Below, one piece after another: positions 41,909-51,450 of a DNA stretch of 64,000 nucleotides. The notes below the pieces were generated by a model. That model saw only the letters and a program-made list of their open reading frames with translations, made no database searches and was not told where the DNA came from. Position numbers and translations under genes: made by a program. The number at the start of each line of letters is the position of its first letter. Within the stretch, counting starts at the first letter, position 1. The stretch is from CAYSQW01 sp964433135. Its GTDB lineage: Bacteria > Acidobacteriota > Aminicenantia > Aminicenantales > Aminicenantaceae. The stretch is taken from NCBI GenBank assembly GCA_964433135.1, contig CAYSQW010000013.1:1-64000 (forward strand), in the 5' to 3' direction.

Positions 41909-42202
41909 TCGTATGCCTCCCTTCACGATCAGCCCGACAGCAGATCGTCCGCAACCGAGCCGGCGCAAGCTCATTATCCTTCGGCGGCGTTCCCGCCTCC
42001 GGTCTCCAAGGAGTCAAAATCCCGCTCCCCGTCGGCTTGTCCGGTGCTTTCTTATAACATCATACGGAGGAAGTCAAGACACGCGCGGACACGACGGGAT
42101 CGGATCGAAAAACCTCTGGTATCCGACTCAAGGCTGTATTATAGTGAGTGATAAGGATTGAGTCCGGCCCGACGGATCGAGAAATAAAAAAAAGGATGTC
42201 TC

Positions 42203-43885
42203 ATGCAACACGACAATCTCGATGAATTGAGGAATGATATTATCGGAAGCGATCTTCTCTTTGCCACACCGTTCGGTCTTCGAAACATATTTTACGCCGA
42301 TTACACCGCATCGGGAAGAGGTCTGAAATCCATCGAGAACAAAATACGAAATCTCATGGAATCCTACGCCAACACCCATACCGAAGACGATTATTCCGGC
42401 AAATACCTGACCCGTCTCCTGCACGCCGCCGAACATCGCATCAAAGACCTTGTACATGCCGGAGAAAGCGGCAAGCTGATAGCTATCGGCTCCGGATCCA
42501 CGGGGGCTTTGAAAAAACTTCAGGAAATCATCGGCGTTTACATCCCCCCGGCTACCAGGGAACGCGTTTCCCGGGCCTGGCAGGACGTTTGCGATGCCGC
42601 TTCTGAAAATCCTGATGCGATCCATCGTCATAAGCCCGTGGTTTTTATCGGCCCGTATGAACACCACACCAACGAGCTGATGTGGCGCGAAGCGTTCGTC
42701 GAGGTGGTCGTGGTCGGGCTTGATGAAAATGGAATGGTCGACCTTAAAGATCTGGAAAAGAAATTGTCATCCCCAAAATACCGCGACCGCTTTAAAATCG
42801 CTTCGATTTCCGCCGGTTCCAACATAACCGGAATCCGAACCCCGGTTTATGAGGTCGCCCGGATCTGTCATGCACATGACACGCGGATCTTCTTCGACTT
42901 TGCCGCCGTCGCGCCTTATGTGGAGATCGACATGAATAAAGATCCCGAAACCCGATTCGATGCGATATTTTTCTCTCCCCACAAATTTCTCGGAGGCCCC
43001 GGGACCAGCGGAATACTGGTGTTCAATGAAAATCTCTACCGCCGCGATCTCCCTCCCACCACGGCCGGCGGCGGGACCGTCGTCTACGTCGGATTCTCCG
43101 AACAGGATTATTCTCCGGATATCGAGTCCAGGGAAAAAGCCGGCACTCCTCCTATCCTGCAAACCATCAAAGCCGCCCTGGTAATGGACTTGAAGGATCG
43201 GATCGGGATCCAAACCATCGAAAGCATCGAAGCCGAATACATCGCCTATTTTATGAAACGATTGGTCAAGATGAGAAACATCCGCATCATCGGAAACTCT
43301 GAACCCGAATCCTGCGTTTCCATCGCCTCCTTCAACATCGTGCATCGCGACCGGATCCTCCACCCTAAATTCGTCACCCGTCTGCTCAACGACCTCTTCG
43401 GGATCCAATCACGCGCCGGCTGCAGCTGTGCCGGTCCCTACGGCCACATCCTGCTCGGCATCGACACCCCGACATCCGATCAAATCCGGCGCTGCGTCCT
43501 GCGGGGTTGTGAAGGCCTTAAACCCGGCTGGGTTCGCATCAACCTTCACTACACATTTACCCGAAAAGATCTCGATTATCTGCTCCGGACTATTGAATTC
43601 GTGGCTGAGTACGGACATTTGTTTCTTAACGTATACGCGTTCGATCTCAGGAGGGCGGAGTGGAAACACCTTGATTTCCAGGATGCAGACATCCGCTTCA
43701 GTTTCGACAATGATTTCATTCCCTCCTCAATCAACCCCGAAGAACGCGAATCGCTGCGGCGCGCATATCTGGAAGAAGCCCGTTCCCTGGCATCGGAGAT
43801 GGAACGGCTGGATCCGCTTTTCGCCATCGAAGATTCCAGGGATATCGAAGACCTTAAATATTTTTATTACTACCATTCAGCCTGA
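42203..43885 (+). CDS. Class V aminotransferase / cysteine desulfurase-like PLP enzyme
   Basis: This 560-residue PLP enzyme has the class V fold: Y-A-D-Y-T-A-S-G-R near residue 31, G-S-G-S-T-G-A-L near residue 97, and the Schiff-base lysine K261 in S-P-H-K-F-L-G-G. S-R-A-G-C-S-C-A-G-P near residue 405 has cysteines where cysteine desulfurases carry the active-site Cys. At 560 residues it is about 150 longer than typical members; the extra part is C-terminal and charged. It may release sulfur from cysteine or act on another amino acid. A purine-rich AAGGATG precedes the ATG. It stands alone in its strand orientation next to the coiled-coil gene. Confidence 0.88.
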   Translation: MQHDNLDELRNDIIGSDLLFATPFGLRNIFYADYTASGRGLKSIENKIRNLMESYANTHTEDDYSGKYLTRLLHAAEHRIKDLVHAGESGKLIAIGSGSTGALKKLQEIIGVYIPPATRERVSRAWQDVCDAASENPDAIHRHKPVVFIGPYEHHTNELMWREAFVEVVVVGLDENGMVDLKDLEKKLSSPKYRDRFKIASISAGSNITGIRTPVYEVARICHAHDTRIFFDFAAVAPYVEIDMNKDPETRFDAIFFSPHKFLGGPGTSGILVFNENLYRRDLPPTTAGGGTVVYVGFSEQDYSPDIESREKAGTPPILQTIKAALVMDLKDRIGIQTIESIEAEYIAYFMKRLVKMRNIRIIGNSEPESCVSIASFNIVHRDRILHPKFVTRLLNDLFGIQSRAGCSCAGPYGHILLGIDTPTSDQIRRCVLRGCEGLKPGWVRINLHYTFTRKDLDYLLRTIEFVAEYGHLFLNVYAFDLRRAEWKHLDFQDADIRFSFDNDFIPSSINPEERESLRRAYLEEARSLASEMERLDPLFAIEDSRDIEDLKYFYYYHSA

Positions 43886-44027
43886 CTTCGTCGACTGAGC
43901 ACGACCGCTCCCCCTCGGTTTACGTGATGAAAACTACCCCTCAATTCACCCCAAAGGGTGATTGCACCGAGAGATGACCGAGCTTAGAATAATTGAGGAT
44001 TTCCAGAAGATTATCGAGGAGAAGCCA

Positions 44028-44360
44028 ATGTCTCTCAACAAAGAACAAGAGCAACTTTACAGAAAGGCCATGGAAGAGGCGAAGAAACAATTGGATACGA
44101 TCGACGATGAGATGGAAAGAGAGATCCAGAAAGCCCGGGAAACATTGGCCAAGCTGCAGGAGTCGAAAAAATCCTTTTCACAATTATATGAAGGCGCCGC
44201 CCACCTGCTGGGACTTGAGATCGTCAAGGAAGAACCTAATGAAAATTCCGAGGCGGATTCCCCTTCTTCACCTCAGCAAATCGAGAAGACGTTGGAAACG
44301 GCCCCACAAACCGAAGAACCTTCTGAAGAAGCTCAAAATTCGGACAGCCAAAAAAATTGA
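44028..44360 (+). CDS. Small coiled-coil protein of unknown function
   Basis: This 110-residue protein has no recognised family. Residues 5-50 form a highly charged helix likely to be a coiled coil (Q-L-Y-R-K-A-M-E-E-A-K-K-Q, then E-R-E-I-Q-K-A-R-E-T-L-A-K). The C-terminal half is acidic and rich in Ser, Pro and Glu, probably disordered. The ATG at 44028 has an ideal GAGGAG site eight nucleotides before it; an ATG at 43974 is in frame but has no ribosome site. It follows the aminotransferase by 142 nt and precedes the membrane-protein gene by 118 nt. Confidence 0.68.
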   Translation: MSLNKEQEQLYRKAMEEAKKQLDTIDDEMEREIQKARETLAKLQESKKSFSQLYEGAAHLLGLEIVKEEPNENSEADSPSSPQQIEKTLETAPQTEEPSEEAQNSDSQKN

Positions 44361-44478
44361 TCCCGTCTTCGGTATCAATGAGCAACACATGAGTTTTCCT
44401 CCTCTCCCCGGGTTGAATATCGTTATCCTTCCTGATATAAATAAAGGACTCTCAACGGAAACCTAAAGAGGGGCTTGG

Positions 44479-45387
44479 ATGAAAAATTTTCTATTTTGGG
44501 TTTTAGCTTTCCTGATCACCGCGGGCGCCGCCGTCTATCAGCGCATGACAGGGCCGACTTACCCCGTGCGCGGAACAATCGTCATCCAGAACAACGGGAT
44601 CGATTTTCAGCTGGATCGCAGTCACGAAACGCTTCAGGATTACCGGATCCACATCGAAGCGCCAAACCCTCAGATCAAGGGGTCCGTGGAATTCAAACGA
44701 TTTAAAAGCCGTGATGAATGGAGCCATATCCCCCTGCGGCGGGAAGGAACCGTTCTGACCGCGCTTCTTCCTTATCAACCGCCGGCGGGAAAGCTGGCTT
44801 ATCGGGTCATTCTTATCATGCAGGACGAAGAGGTGTCCCTTACGGGTGAAAAACCTGTCGTCATGCGCTTCAAGGGAGCCGTCCCCGGCTGGCTGCTGAT
44901 CCCGCATGTCATCATCATGTTCGCCGCCATGCTTTTTTCCACCCGAGCCGGAATAGAAGCTTTCCGTCCGAAAAAAAATCCCCGTGTTCTGGTCATCTGG
45001 ACGACCTGTCTTCTCTTCATGGGCGGAATGATCCTGGGTCCCCTGGTTCAGAAATACGCCTTCGGTGCACTTTGGACCGGATTCCCGTTCGGAACCGACC
45101 TGACCGACAATAAAACCCTGATCGCCATGATCGGCTGGATCATCGCTCTTATCGCATGCAGAAAAGAAAAGCCCGCTCGAGGGTGGGTGATCGCCGCCGC
45201 GGTCTTGCTTCTCGCGGTGTATCTCCTACCCCACAGCCTGCTTGGCTCTGAACTCGACTATTCCCAACTCCCTCCGAATTCAACGGAAATTTCAGCCGCT
45301 CCTTTCATAATCAAGCCTTTCGATCCCATCCATCATGCCGAAAACATTGACTTTATTCCGATTTACGCCTATCTTAACTATAGTTAA
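44479..45387 (+). CDS. Membrane protein of unknown function
   Basis: The 302-residue protein starts with a signal anchor (about 4-20), followed by an extracytoplasmic beta-rich region (about 25-130) with G-T-I-V-I-Q-N-N-G, and then about four membrane segments (135-250) and a polar tail ending near the membrane. The ATG is preceded by AGAGGGGCTTGG. I cannot assign a family. The gene lies between the coiled-coil gene and a cytochrome c-like lipoprotein gene on the same strand, which may suggest an envelope or redox setting, but this is weak. Confidence 0.78.
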   Translation: MKNFLFWVLAFLITAGAAVYQRMTGPTYPVRGTIVIQNNGIDFQLDRSHETLQDYRIHIEAPNPQIKGSVEFKRFKSRDEWSHIPLRREGTVLTALLPYQPPAGKLAYRVILIMQDEEVSLTGEKPVVMRFKGAVPGWLLIPHVIIMFAAMLFSTRAGIEAFRPKKNPRVLVIWTTCLLFMGGMILGPLVQKYAFGALWTGFPFGTDLTDNKTLIAMIGWIIALIACRKEKPARGWVIAAAVLLLAVYLLPHSLLGSELDYSQLPPNSTEISAAPFIIKPFDPIHHAENIDFIPIYAYLNYS

Positions 45388-45469
45388 TCTATAATCTTTA
45401 TCTGAATATTATCTTTATTCCGAAGCCGATTCTCGATCCGGATTAATAAATTATTCGATGGAGGTCGCC

Positions 45470-45919
45470 ATGCGTCTCAAATCCGGTTGCACCGTATTCT
45501 TTTTTTGGATGACTCTCGGTGTTTTCTTCTTCCCGATGGCCTGCAAATCTCCCACCAGCTCCTCTTCAACTCCGGATCCCGGGGGAGGAAACGGCGGAGG
45601 ATCCGGAAGCTCCTTTTCATCCGATGTTCAACCCCTCTATAACGGAAAATGCACGATTTGCCACAGCGGAACCGCAGCGACCGCCGGCCTGGATCTATCT
45701 ACCGGAAATGCTTACGCCAATACCGTTAACGTGGATTCCAAACAGGATCTCACAAAAAAACTTATCCTCCCCTCCGATGCCGACAACAGCTACATCGTCA
45801 TCAAAGTCGAAGGCCGCCAAACCATAGGAGACAGGATGCCTTCAGGAACCGGCGATTTGAGCGCCGTTGAGATCCAGACACTGAAAACCTGGATCAATGA
45901 TGGAGCTCAAAATAATTGA
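45470..45919 (+). CDS. c-type cytochrome-domain lipoprotein
   Basis: The ATG at 45470 follows GGAGG by six nucleotides and starts a hydrophobic export signal ending in P-M-A-C, a lipobox-like site; a Ser/Gly-rich linker follows. Residues 50-149 form a small cytochrome c domain: V-Q-P-L-Y-N-G-K-C-T-I-C-H binds heme, and D-R-M-P-S-G near residue 124 gives the likely distal methionine. A closing L-K-T-W-I-N-D-G-A is typical of the planctomycete-type cytochrome c domain seen in several phyla. It should sit in the periplasm tied to a membrane. It converges with the TonB-type gene. Confidence 0.85.
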   Translation: MRLKSGCTVFFFWMTLGVFFFPMACKSPTSSSSTPDPGGGNGGGSGSSFSSDVQPLYNGKCTICHSGTAATAGLDLSTGNAYANTVNVDSKQDLTKKLILPSDADNSYIVIKVEGRQTIGDRMPSGTGDLSAVEIQTLKTWINDGAQNN

Positions 45920-46100
45920 TCCCGGCCAATCCTTTCCCGCTCCGAACGCCATAAAGATTTTGACCTGACGCTGAAACGGCACTTTCGTCCCTGGTTTCTC
46001 GATCCTCCTTCTCCTTTCAGACACGTCCATCTCCACGGTAGAAAGTTCGATGATACTCTTCATGCCGGATGGCACCGTTCATCGCCCCTCTTCCACACGC

Positions 46101-47039
46101 TTACTTCAGATTGAAGGCTACCGTCACGGTAAAAACGATCGGCGTCGCCTTTCCCTCGATATAAATCGGCTCATAGCGCCACTGCTTTACCGCATCAACC
46201 GCCGCCTTATCCAATTCCGGAACCGAGCGCAAAACCAGGACCTGTTCCACGGCACCCGTTCCATCCGTCCTGATGGACAGGATCACAACCCCCATCACCC
46301 CGGCAAGCCGGGCCCCCTCAGGGTAAATTGGCAGGACCTTCTTAATGAGTTTGGGAGGAGAGATATCCCCTGTCGCTTTAACGGCTCCTTTTTCCATCTC
46401 TCTGATCTTCTTTTGAACTTCAGGTGACGGTGGGTGCGGAGGCGGCGGAGGCGGCGGCGGATCCAGGTTCCCGCTGACTCCCGTAACATGGAAAGAGAGG
46501 AAATAAGGCTTCCCCTGGTTATCCTCGAATCCGAACACGGCGATGTTTTTTTCCGGAACGATCACCTCGGTTTCCATCAGGTTCTTTTTGGCGTCACCGG
46601 CCTGTTCGAAGATATTGATCAAAAACTTATAGCTGCGCTCCACAGGCTTATTGCCTGATCGAATGAAAGATTCTCCCATGATCGGTTTCAAACTGACTTG
46701 ATATTGCTTGCCGTTCAAACGGAAGAAATGCATCATGATCTTGCCCTTTTTCGCCTCCCAATGCATCGGGGCTTCCGTAATCAGCGAAACGCCTTTCAAA
46801 TTGAAGACTTTTTTGATCTGCCTTTTTTCTTCCTCCACATCGAATTTCGATGATATCCTGGCGGTAATCAGGGGCTGCAGATAGGACGACGTAACAATCT
46901 CCGGAGGAGCGGAGCCGCCTTCCCGCAGCCCTTCGAAAAAACGCATCCTGAGATCCAGGGTGATATCCTTCTGTGCGCCCAACCAACCGGCACACATCAT
47001 CAGGATAAGACCGAATCCGAGTACTTTATTCAATCTCAT
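46101..47039 (-). CDS. TonB-family C-terminal domain protein
   Basis: This 312-residue protein has an ideal TAAGGAGGAAACC ribosome site. A signal peptide (about 1-22) leads into an unclassified beta-rich region (about 25-195), then a proline run (about 206-218) and a TonB C-terminal domain (about 245-312) with Y-P-E-G-A-R-L-A-G-V-M-G, D-G-T-G-A-V and V-K-Q-W-R-Y-E-P. Since it begins with a cleavable-looking signal instead of the usual membrane anchor plus long rod, it may not be a canonical energy transducer. It lies just downstream of an ECF sigma factor and its membrane partner on the same strand, so it may belong to their regulon. Confidence 0.87.
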   Translation of the reverse strand: MRLNKVLGFGLILMMCAGWLGAQKDITLDLRMRFFEGLREGGSAPPEIVTSSYLQPLITARISSKFDVEEEKRQIKKVFNLKGVSLITEAPMHWEAKKGKIMMHFFRLNGKQYQVSLKPIMGESFIRSGNKPVERSYKFLINIFEQAGDAKKNLMETEVIVPEKNIAVFGFEDNQGKPYFLSFHVTGVSGNLDPPPPPPPPHPPSPEVQKKIREMEKGAVKATGDISPPKLIKKVLPIYPEGARLAGVMGVVILSIRTDGTGAVEQVLVLRSVPELDKAAVDAVKQWRYEPIYIEGKATPIVFTVTVAFNLK

Positions 47040-47049
47040 GGTTTCCTCC

Positions 47050-47514
47050 TTAACCGATTTTTTCAGCCCAGACCATGATGAACTTGGAGTCTTTAGGCTG
47101 AAAGAGAAAAGTCGTCGCCGGTTTGTCTTCCAGCCGGATGGATTGAATCCGGAAACTCCCGGGGGATCCGTCCGCGGCCGGTACGTTGACGGATCGGCGG
47201 TGTCGGATCAACCAGAAGCCCAGAACAAGAACCATACAAAGCCCAAACACCTGAAACGCCCACCTCAATCCGGAGCGCGTCTCTCGCTCAGCGGGAGCGC
47301 GGCCGGTCGCGAGATCATGACGAACCCGCGGCCACAGAGAAGGGATCTCGCTCACTTCTTTTTCATCGACCAGAATACCGCGCACCTCATTGAGATCGGC
47401 AAGCTTTTGATGCCAGATCTCGTTTGCCGGCAGAAAATGACGGATCAGATAGTCCTGTAACAACTTGACCGGGATGATCCGGATTAAGAACTCAACCAAC
47501 CTTGTTTTCCGCAT
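47050..47514 (-). CDS. Single-pass membrane protein, probable anti-sigma factor
   Basis: This 154-residue protein has a cytoplasmic N-terminal half (about 1-85) rich in charged residues, one membrane segment (about 88-107, with F-G-L-C-M-V-L-V-L-G-F-W), and a short periplasmic tail. No zinc-binding HxxxCxxC motif is visible. The ATG at 47514 overlaps the end of the ECF sigma factor gene by 23 nt, the usual position and coupling for an anti-sigma factor. The assignment rests on context and membrane layout, not on a recognised domain. The TonB-type gene starts 10 nt after its stop. Confidence 0.72.
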   Translation of the reverse strand: MRKTRLVEFLIRIIPVKLLQDYLIRHFLPANEIWHQKLADLNEVRGILVDEKEVSEIPSLWPRVRHDLATGRAPAERETRSGLRWAFQVFGLCMVLVLGFWLIRHRRSVNVPAADGSPGSFRIQSIRLEDKPATTFLFQPKDSKFIMVWAEKIG

Positions 47515-48040
47515 TTTGATGCTCCAATAACGCTTTGATTTTTCTGCGGGCCTTGAAAAGATGCACCCGGGCCGTAGCGGCGGCACACTTCAATACGTCC
47601 CCGATCTCTTCCCCCGAATACCCCTCATTCGCCCAAAGCGCCAGGGCGATTCTTTCTTTGGGATTCAAGTTTCGCAGCAGGTTCTCCGGCAGCTTTTTCG
47701 AGGAGACGTTCGTCGGGTTGGACCAGCCGGAACCTCCGACCAGCTCCGTTCGCCTCAGCGACATGAATTGGTTCAAACGCTTCTTTTTCCGAAGTTGGTC
47801 ACGGCACCTGTTCATGAGAATGGTATACAGCCAGTCCTTGAATCTCCTCTGTAAATCGAAGCTGTCCAGATGGATGAAGGCTTGAGCGAATGCATCCTGA
47901 CAGGCTTCTTCGGCATCCTCCCGGTTTCCCAGGACATTCCAAGCAAGGGCCATCATCTTCGCTTGATATTTTTCCATGATAAATCGATACTCCTCGGCGT
48001 GGCCTTCAAGGCACCGCCGCAACCGTTCATTTTCATCCAT
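47492..48040 (-). CDS. ECF-type RNA polymerase sigma factor
   Basis: The 182-residue protein has region 2 in Y-R-F-I-M-E-K-Y-Q through E-D-A-E-E-A-C-Q-D-A-F (about 18-55) and W-L-Y-T-I-L-M-N-R-C-R-D (about 70-82), and region 4 with G-Y-S-G-E-E-I-G-D-V-L-K and A-R-V-H-L-F-K-A-R-R-K (about 140-172). Extracytoplasmic-function sigma factors direct envelope or uptake genes. The ATG at 48040 gives the normal length; upstream in-frame starts add residues with no family match. It is divergent from the S9 peptidase gene and is translationally coupled to its likely anti-sigma factor. Confidence 0.92.
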   Translation of the reverse strand: MDENERLRRCLEGHAEEYRFIMEKYQAKMMALAWNVLGNREDAEEACQDAFAQAFIHLDSFDLQRRFKDWLYTILMNRCRDQLRKKKRLNQFMSLRRTELVGGSGWSNPTNVSSKKLPENLLRNLNPKERIALALWANEGYSGEEIGDVLKCAAATARVHLFKARRKIKALLEHQNAENKVG

Positions 48041-48127
48041 GTGTCCGCTGTCTACTCTTAGGTACGTTCGAAAAAAATATATGTTTATTAACCGCATGAA
48101 TCAAGTCTATTCCTGAGTGATCTCATT

Positions 48128-48156
48128 TTGACTTTTACTCATAATTTTTTTATGTT
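48128..48156 (+). promoter_or_regulatory. Promoter candidate for secreted S9 peptidase
   Basis: TTGACT (48128-48133, five of six) and TATGTT (48151-48156, four of six) lie 17 nt apart in an AT-rich stretch, with the AAAAGGAG ribosome site of the peptidase gene about 30 nt further on. Confidence 0.5.
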
Positions 48157-48197
48157 TGTATCTCTTTGCGGGATTCAAGCAAAAAAGGAGTATCTTC

Positions 48198-51092
48198 ATG
48201 AAAAAGCATCTTGGACTATGGACCATCGTTTTCACCGTGCTGTTCATCCTTTCCGGATCCGCCGCTCCGCTTCCGGATCCGATTCCTCAGGAGCTGCGCT
48301 CCCTGGAAAGCGTTCCCGAAATCATGGCGTGGAAAACCATCCGCCCCGCAGTGATTTCCCCGGACGGAAATTGGTTCGGGTACCGGCTGTCGCCATCGGA
48401 AGGCAACGGAGAGGTCACCTTCCGCCACACCGGAGAAAAGCGTGAATTCCGTTTTCCGGACGGAGAAGTACCTCTCTATGCATCCTCCGGAAAAATCGCG
48501 TTTTCCGACGACTCCCGCTGGACGGCCTTCACGGTTCTTCAAAAAGCGGATGCCGTCAAAAAGCTCAAGAAGGAGAAAAAATCCGTTCACACTCATGCCG
48601 CTCTGGTCAACCTGGATAATGGTGAAAAGATCGAGATCGCTGACGTCAAATCATTCGCTTTTTCCGGCAAAAATCCCGGTTGGATCGCGTTTCATAAATA
48701 TATGCCGGATAATCAGGATAAAGAAAAAAACAAATGGGAGGGATCCGATCTTATCCTTTACGATCTGCGCACCTCTCACGAACTCAATATCGGCAATGTT
48801 GCGGCTTACGCTTTTGATAAAGCGGGGCGACGGCTCGCATGGATCGTTGACGCCCAGGGGAAAAGCGGCAACGGCCTTCAGGTACGGGACATGGAATCCG
48901 GAGTTATTCGTACGCTCGACAGCGGCAAAGCGGTGTATAAGCAAATATCCTGGACCGAAAAGGGCGACGGCCTCGCGGTATTAAAAGGTATCAAGGACGA
49001 GGATTATGAGAACGAGCGTTTTTCGGTTCTCGGCTTTTCCGACTTGAAATCCAGCCCACCCTCAACCATCACCTTTGCTCCCGAAGAGAACACCTCTTTC
49101 CCGGAGGGAATGACCGTCAGCCCCAATCGTGCTCCGCAGTGGACCGAGGATCTGGAAGGCCTCCTTTTCGGGATCCATCATCTTACGAAAAAAGAAAAAC
49201 CGGATACCGCCCCGGATGATCAGGGAACAAAAAGGGAAGATAAAGGTAATGAAGACGATAACGACGCGAAAAATGATGATCTCGACGACGACGAGCTTCC
49301 GGGACTTGTCATCTGGCATTGGAAAGACAAAAGGATGCAGTCCATGCAGCAGGTTCAGGAAAAAGAAGATAAGGATTTCAGCTTTCTCTGCATCTACCGC
49401 TGTAAAGAGAATAAATTCATCCGGCTGGCGGACGATGATCTGCGCGATGTAACCGCCGCCCCCAAACAGCGCTGGGGGATCGGCGTCGACACCCGTTCAT
49501 ATGAGCTGAAAGGGAACCTGGACGGAAGACGCTACCAGGATATATATACCTTAGACCTCAAGACCGGGATCCGGAAACCGGCGGTAGAGAGATGCCGTTG
49601 GTTCTACGGTCCGTCTCCTGACGGAACCCGTTTTCTTTATTACGCCGATGGACATTTTCTCGTCTATGAAATGGCTGAGGGAAGGTCGGTTAACATCACA
49701 AAAGATATCCCGGTATCATTCGTCGATACGGAGGACGATCATAATGTCGTCAAGCCTCCGGTTCGCCCCCTGGGATGGGTCAAGGACGGCGTCTCCGTTC
49801 TGCTTTCCGACAACTGGGACGTCTGGAATGTACCGGTCCACGGCGGAGAAGCTGTGAATCTGACGGTAAACGGTAAAGCTGAAGGAGTACGCTACCGCCG
49901 CCGTTTCAAACTGGATCCGGAAGAAAAGGGCATCGATCTGAAAGGCCCGGTCTTTTTCGAGGCCTATGAGGAATGGACGAAGAAATCAGGGATCGTATGC
50001 TGCAAAGACGGCCGTCCGGAAGTCAAAAGACTGCTGTGGGGAGACGCCCTGTTTTCTCTGCTTAAAGCAAAGAATGCCGATATTTATGTCTACAGCCGGC
50101 AAACGGACCGGGAATACGGTGACTATTTCGCAACGGACGGCACTCTCAAAAAAGGACGGCGTTTGACCGATGCCAACCCGCAGCAGAGCGAATATCTCTG
50201 GTCCGTCGGATCCCGCCTGGTCGATTACACCAGCGACAAAGGCGACAGACTCCAAGCTTCCCTCTTTCTCCCTGCGGAATATGAAGCGGGGAAAAGCTAT
50301 CCGACAATCGTCTATATCTATGAAAAGCTTTCCCAGCGGCTCAACGCTTACGATGTCCCGCGGGCTTACGGATTCAACAAATCCGTATATACCAGCCGGG
50401 GGTACGCCGTTTTGATGCCGGACATCGTTTACCGGCTTAACGATCCCGGAATGTCGGCGGTCTGGTGCGTATTGCCGGCGCTTAAGGCCGCCATCGATAC
50501 CGGGATCGTGGACCCGGACCGTGTCGGCCTCCACGGCCATTCATGGGGAGGCTACCAAACCTCTTTTCTGGTGACACAGACCGATATGTTCAAAGCCGCG
50601 GTCGCCGGCGCCCCGCTCACCAACATGCTGAGCATGTACAGCTCCATATACTGGAACACGGGCTCGGCCAATCAGCCCATCTTCGAAAGCAGTCAGGGCC
50701 GATTCAAAGGGGGATATTGGGATAATTCGGAGGCCTACACCCGCAATTCCCCGGTCTACTTCGCCGAACAGGTGGTTACCCCCCTTATGATCCTGCACAA
50801 CGACAAAGACGGAGCCGTCGACTGGAACCAGGGCATCGAATACTTCAATACGCTTCGCCGCCTGGGTAAGCCGGTAGTGATGCTGCAGTACAAAGGCGAA
50901 AATCACGGACTCCGGATTCCGGCCAACCGCAAAGACTACGGGATCCGGATGCGTGAATTCTTCGACCATCACCTCCGGGATCACCCGGCCCCAGCCTGGC
51001 TTACGGAAGGCGTTTCCCATCTCGATCACGAAAAACATATCAAGGAACGAACCCGGGAGATACTGGAGATCCCGCCGCGGAAGAATCGATGA
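48198..51092 (+). CDS. Secreted S9 (prolyl oligopeptidase) family peptidase
   Basis: The ATG at 48198 has AAAAGGAG in front and opens a signal peptide (about 1-22). The 964-residue protein has a long propeller-like N-terminal part with a charged, low-complexity Asp/Lys-rich insert near residues 345-385, and a C-terminal alpha/beta-hydrolase domain. The triad is complete: S782 in G-H-S-W-G-G, D871 in H-N-D-K-D-G and H903 in E-N-H-G-L-R. It should cleave oligopeptides in the periplasm or outside the cell. Unlike the S9 paralogue at 30,374, it keeps every catalytic residue. It is divergent from the ECF sigma gene, so that sigma factor may control it. Confidence 0.92.
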   Translation: MKKHLGLWTIVFTVLFILSGSAAPLPDPIPQELRSLESVPEIMAWKTIRPAVISPDGNWFGYRLSPSEGNGEVTFRHTGEKREFRFPDGEVPLYASSGKIAFSDDSRWTAFTVLQKADAVKKLKKEKKSVHTHAALVNLDNGEKIEIADVKSFAFSGKNPGWIAFHKYMPDNQDKEKNKWEGSDLILYDLRTSHELNIGNVAAYAFDKAGRRLAWIVDAQGKSGNGLQVRDMESGVIRTLDSGKAVYKQISWTEKGDGLAVLKGIKDEDYENERFSVLGFSDLKSSPPSTITFAPEENTSFPEGMTVSPNRAPQWTEDLEGLLFGIHHLTKKEKPDTAPDDQGTKREDKGNEDDNDAKNDDLDDDELPGLVIWHWKDKRMQSMQQVQEKEDKDFSFLCIYRCKENKFIRLADDDLRDVTAAPKQRWGIGVDTRSYELKGNLDGRRYQDIYTLDLKTGIRKPAVERCRWFYGPSPDGTRFLYYADGHFLVYEMAEGRSVNITKDIPVSFVDTEDDHNVVKPPVRPLGWVKDGVSVLLSDNWDVWNVPVHGGEAVNLTVNGKAEGVRYRRRFKLDPEEKGIDLKGPVFFEAYEEWTKKSGIVCCKDGRPEVKRLLWGDALFSLLKAKNADIYVYSRQTDREYGDYFATDGTLKKGRRLTDANPQQSEYLWSVGSRLVDYTSDKGDRLQASLFLPAEYEAGKSYPTIVYIYEKLSQRLNAYDVPRAYGFNKSVYTSRGYAVLMPDIVYRLNDPGMSAVWCVLPALKAAIDTGIVDPDRVGLHGHSWGGYQTSFLVTQTDMFKAAVAGAPLTNMLSMYSSIYWNTGSANQPIFESSQGRFKGGYWDNSEAYTRNSPVYFAEQVVTPLMILHNDKDGAVDWNQGIEYFNTLRRLGKPVVMLQYKGENHGLRIPANRKDYGIRMREFFDHHLRDHPAPAWLTEGVSHLDHEKHIKERTREILEIPPRKNR

Positions 51093-51347
51093 ACGCCCTT
51101 CCGAATACGCCTTTTTCCTCGCCCGATGAGTATCCGCCTTCGGGAAATATCGAAGGGCGAAGAACCGGCGATCGCTGTCGTTGAGGATTGGAGCCGAGAG
51201 GGGGCGCTGGCTGTCGAGGCGCCAAGGTTTGGAAAAGGAAGCGGGGCTAAGGAGGATTCCTCTCCAGCCAGCATGCTTATATTAATTATAAAACTTTCTG
51301 GAAAAATGTCAAAAAAGGTGACGCGGCATATGCGGGAATTTATAGAA

Positions 51348-51420
51348 AGCCAGCAGGGGGATTCGAACCCCCGACCTGCTGATTACGAATCAGCTGCTCT
51401 ACCGACTGAGCTACACTGGC
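51348..51420 (-). tRNA. tRNA-Thr (CGT anticodon)
   Basis: Reading the minus strand, the acceptor stem GCCAGTG pairs with TGCTGGC (two G-T pairs), the D arm contains GCTCAGTCGGTAGAGC, and the anticodon stem GCTGA/TCAGC encloses TTCGTAA with anticodon CGT (complement at 51385-51387). The T arm has GGGTTCGAATCCCC. CCA is not encoded. A promoter-like pair lies upstream. Confidence 0.94.
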
Positions 51421-51450
51421 TCATTCCTTCAAGGTGATTTGAACAGATAG

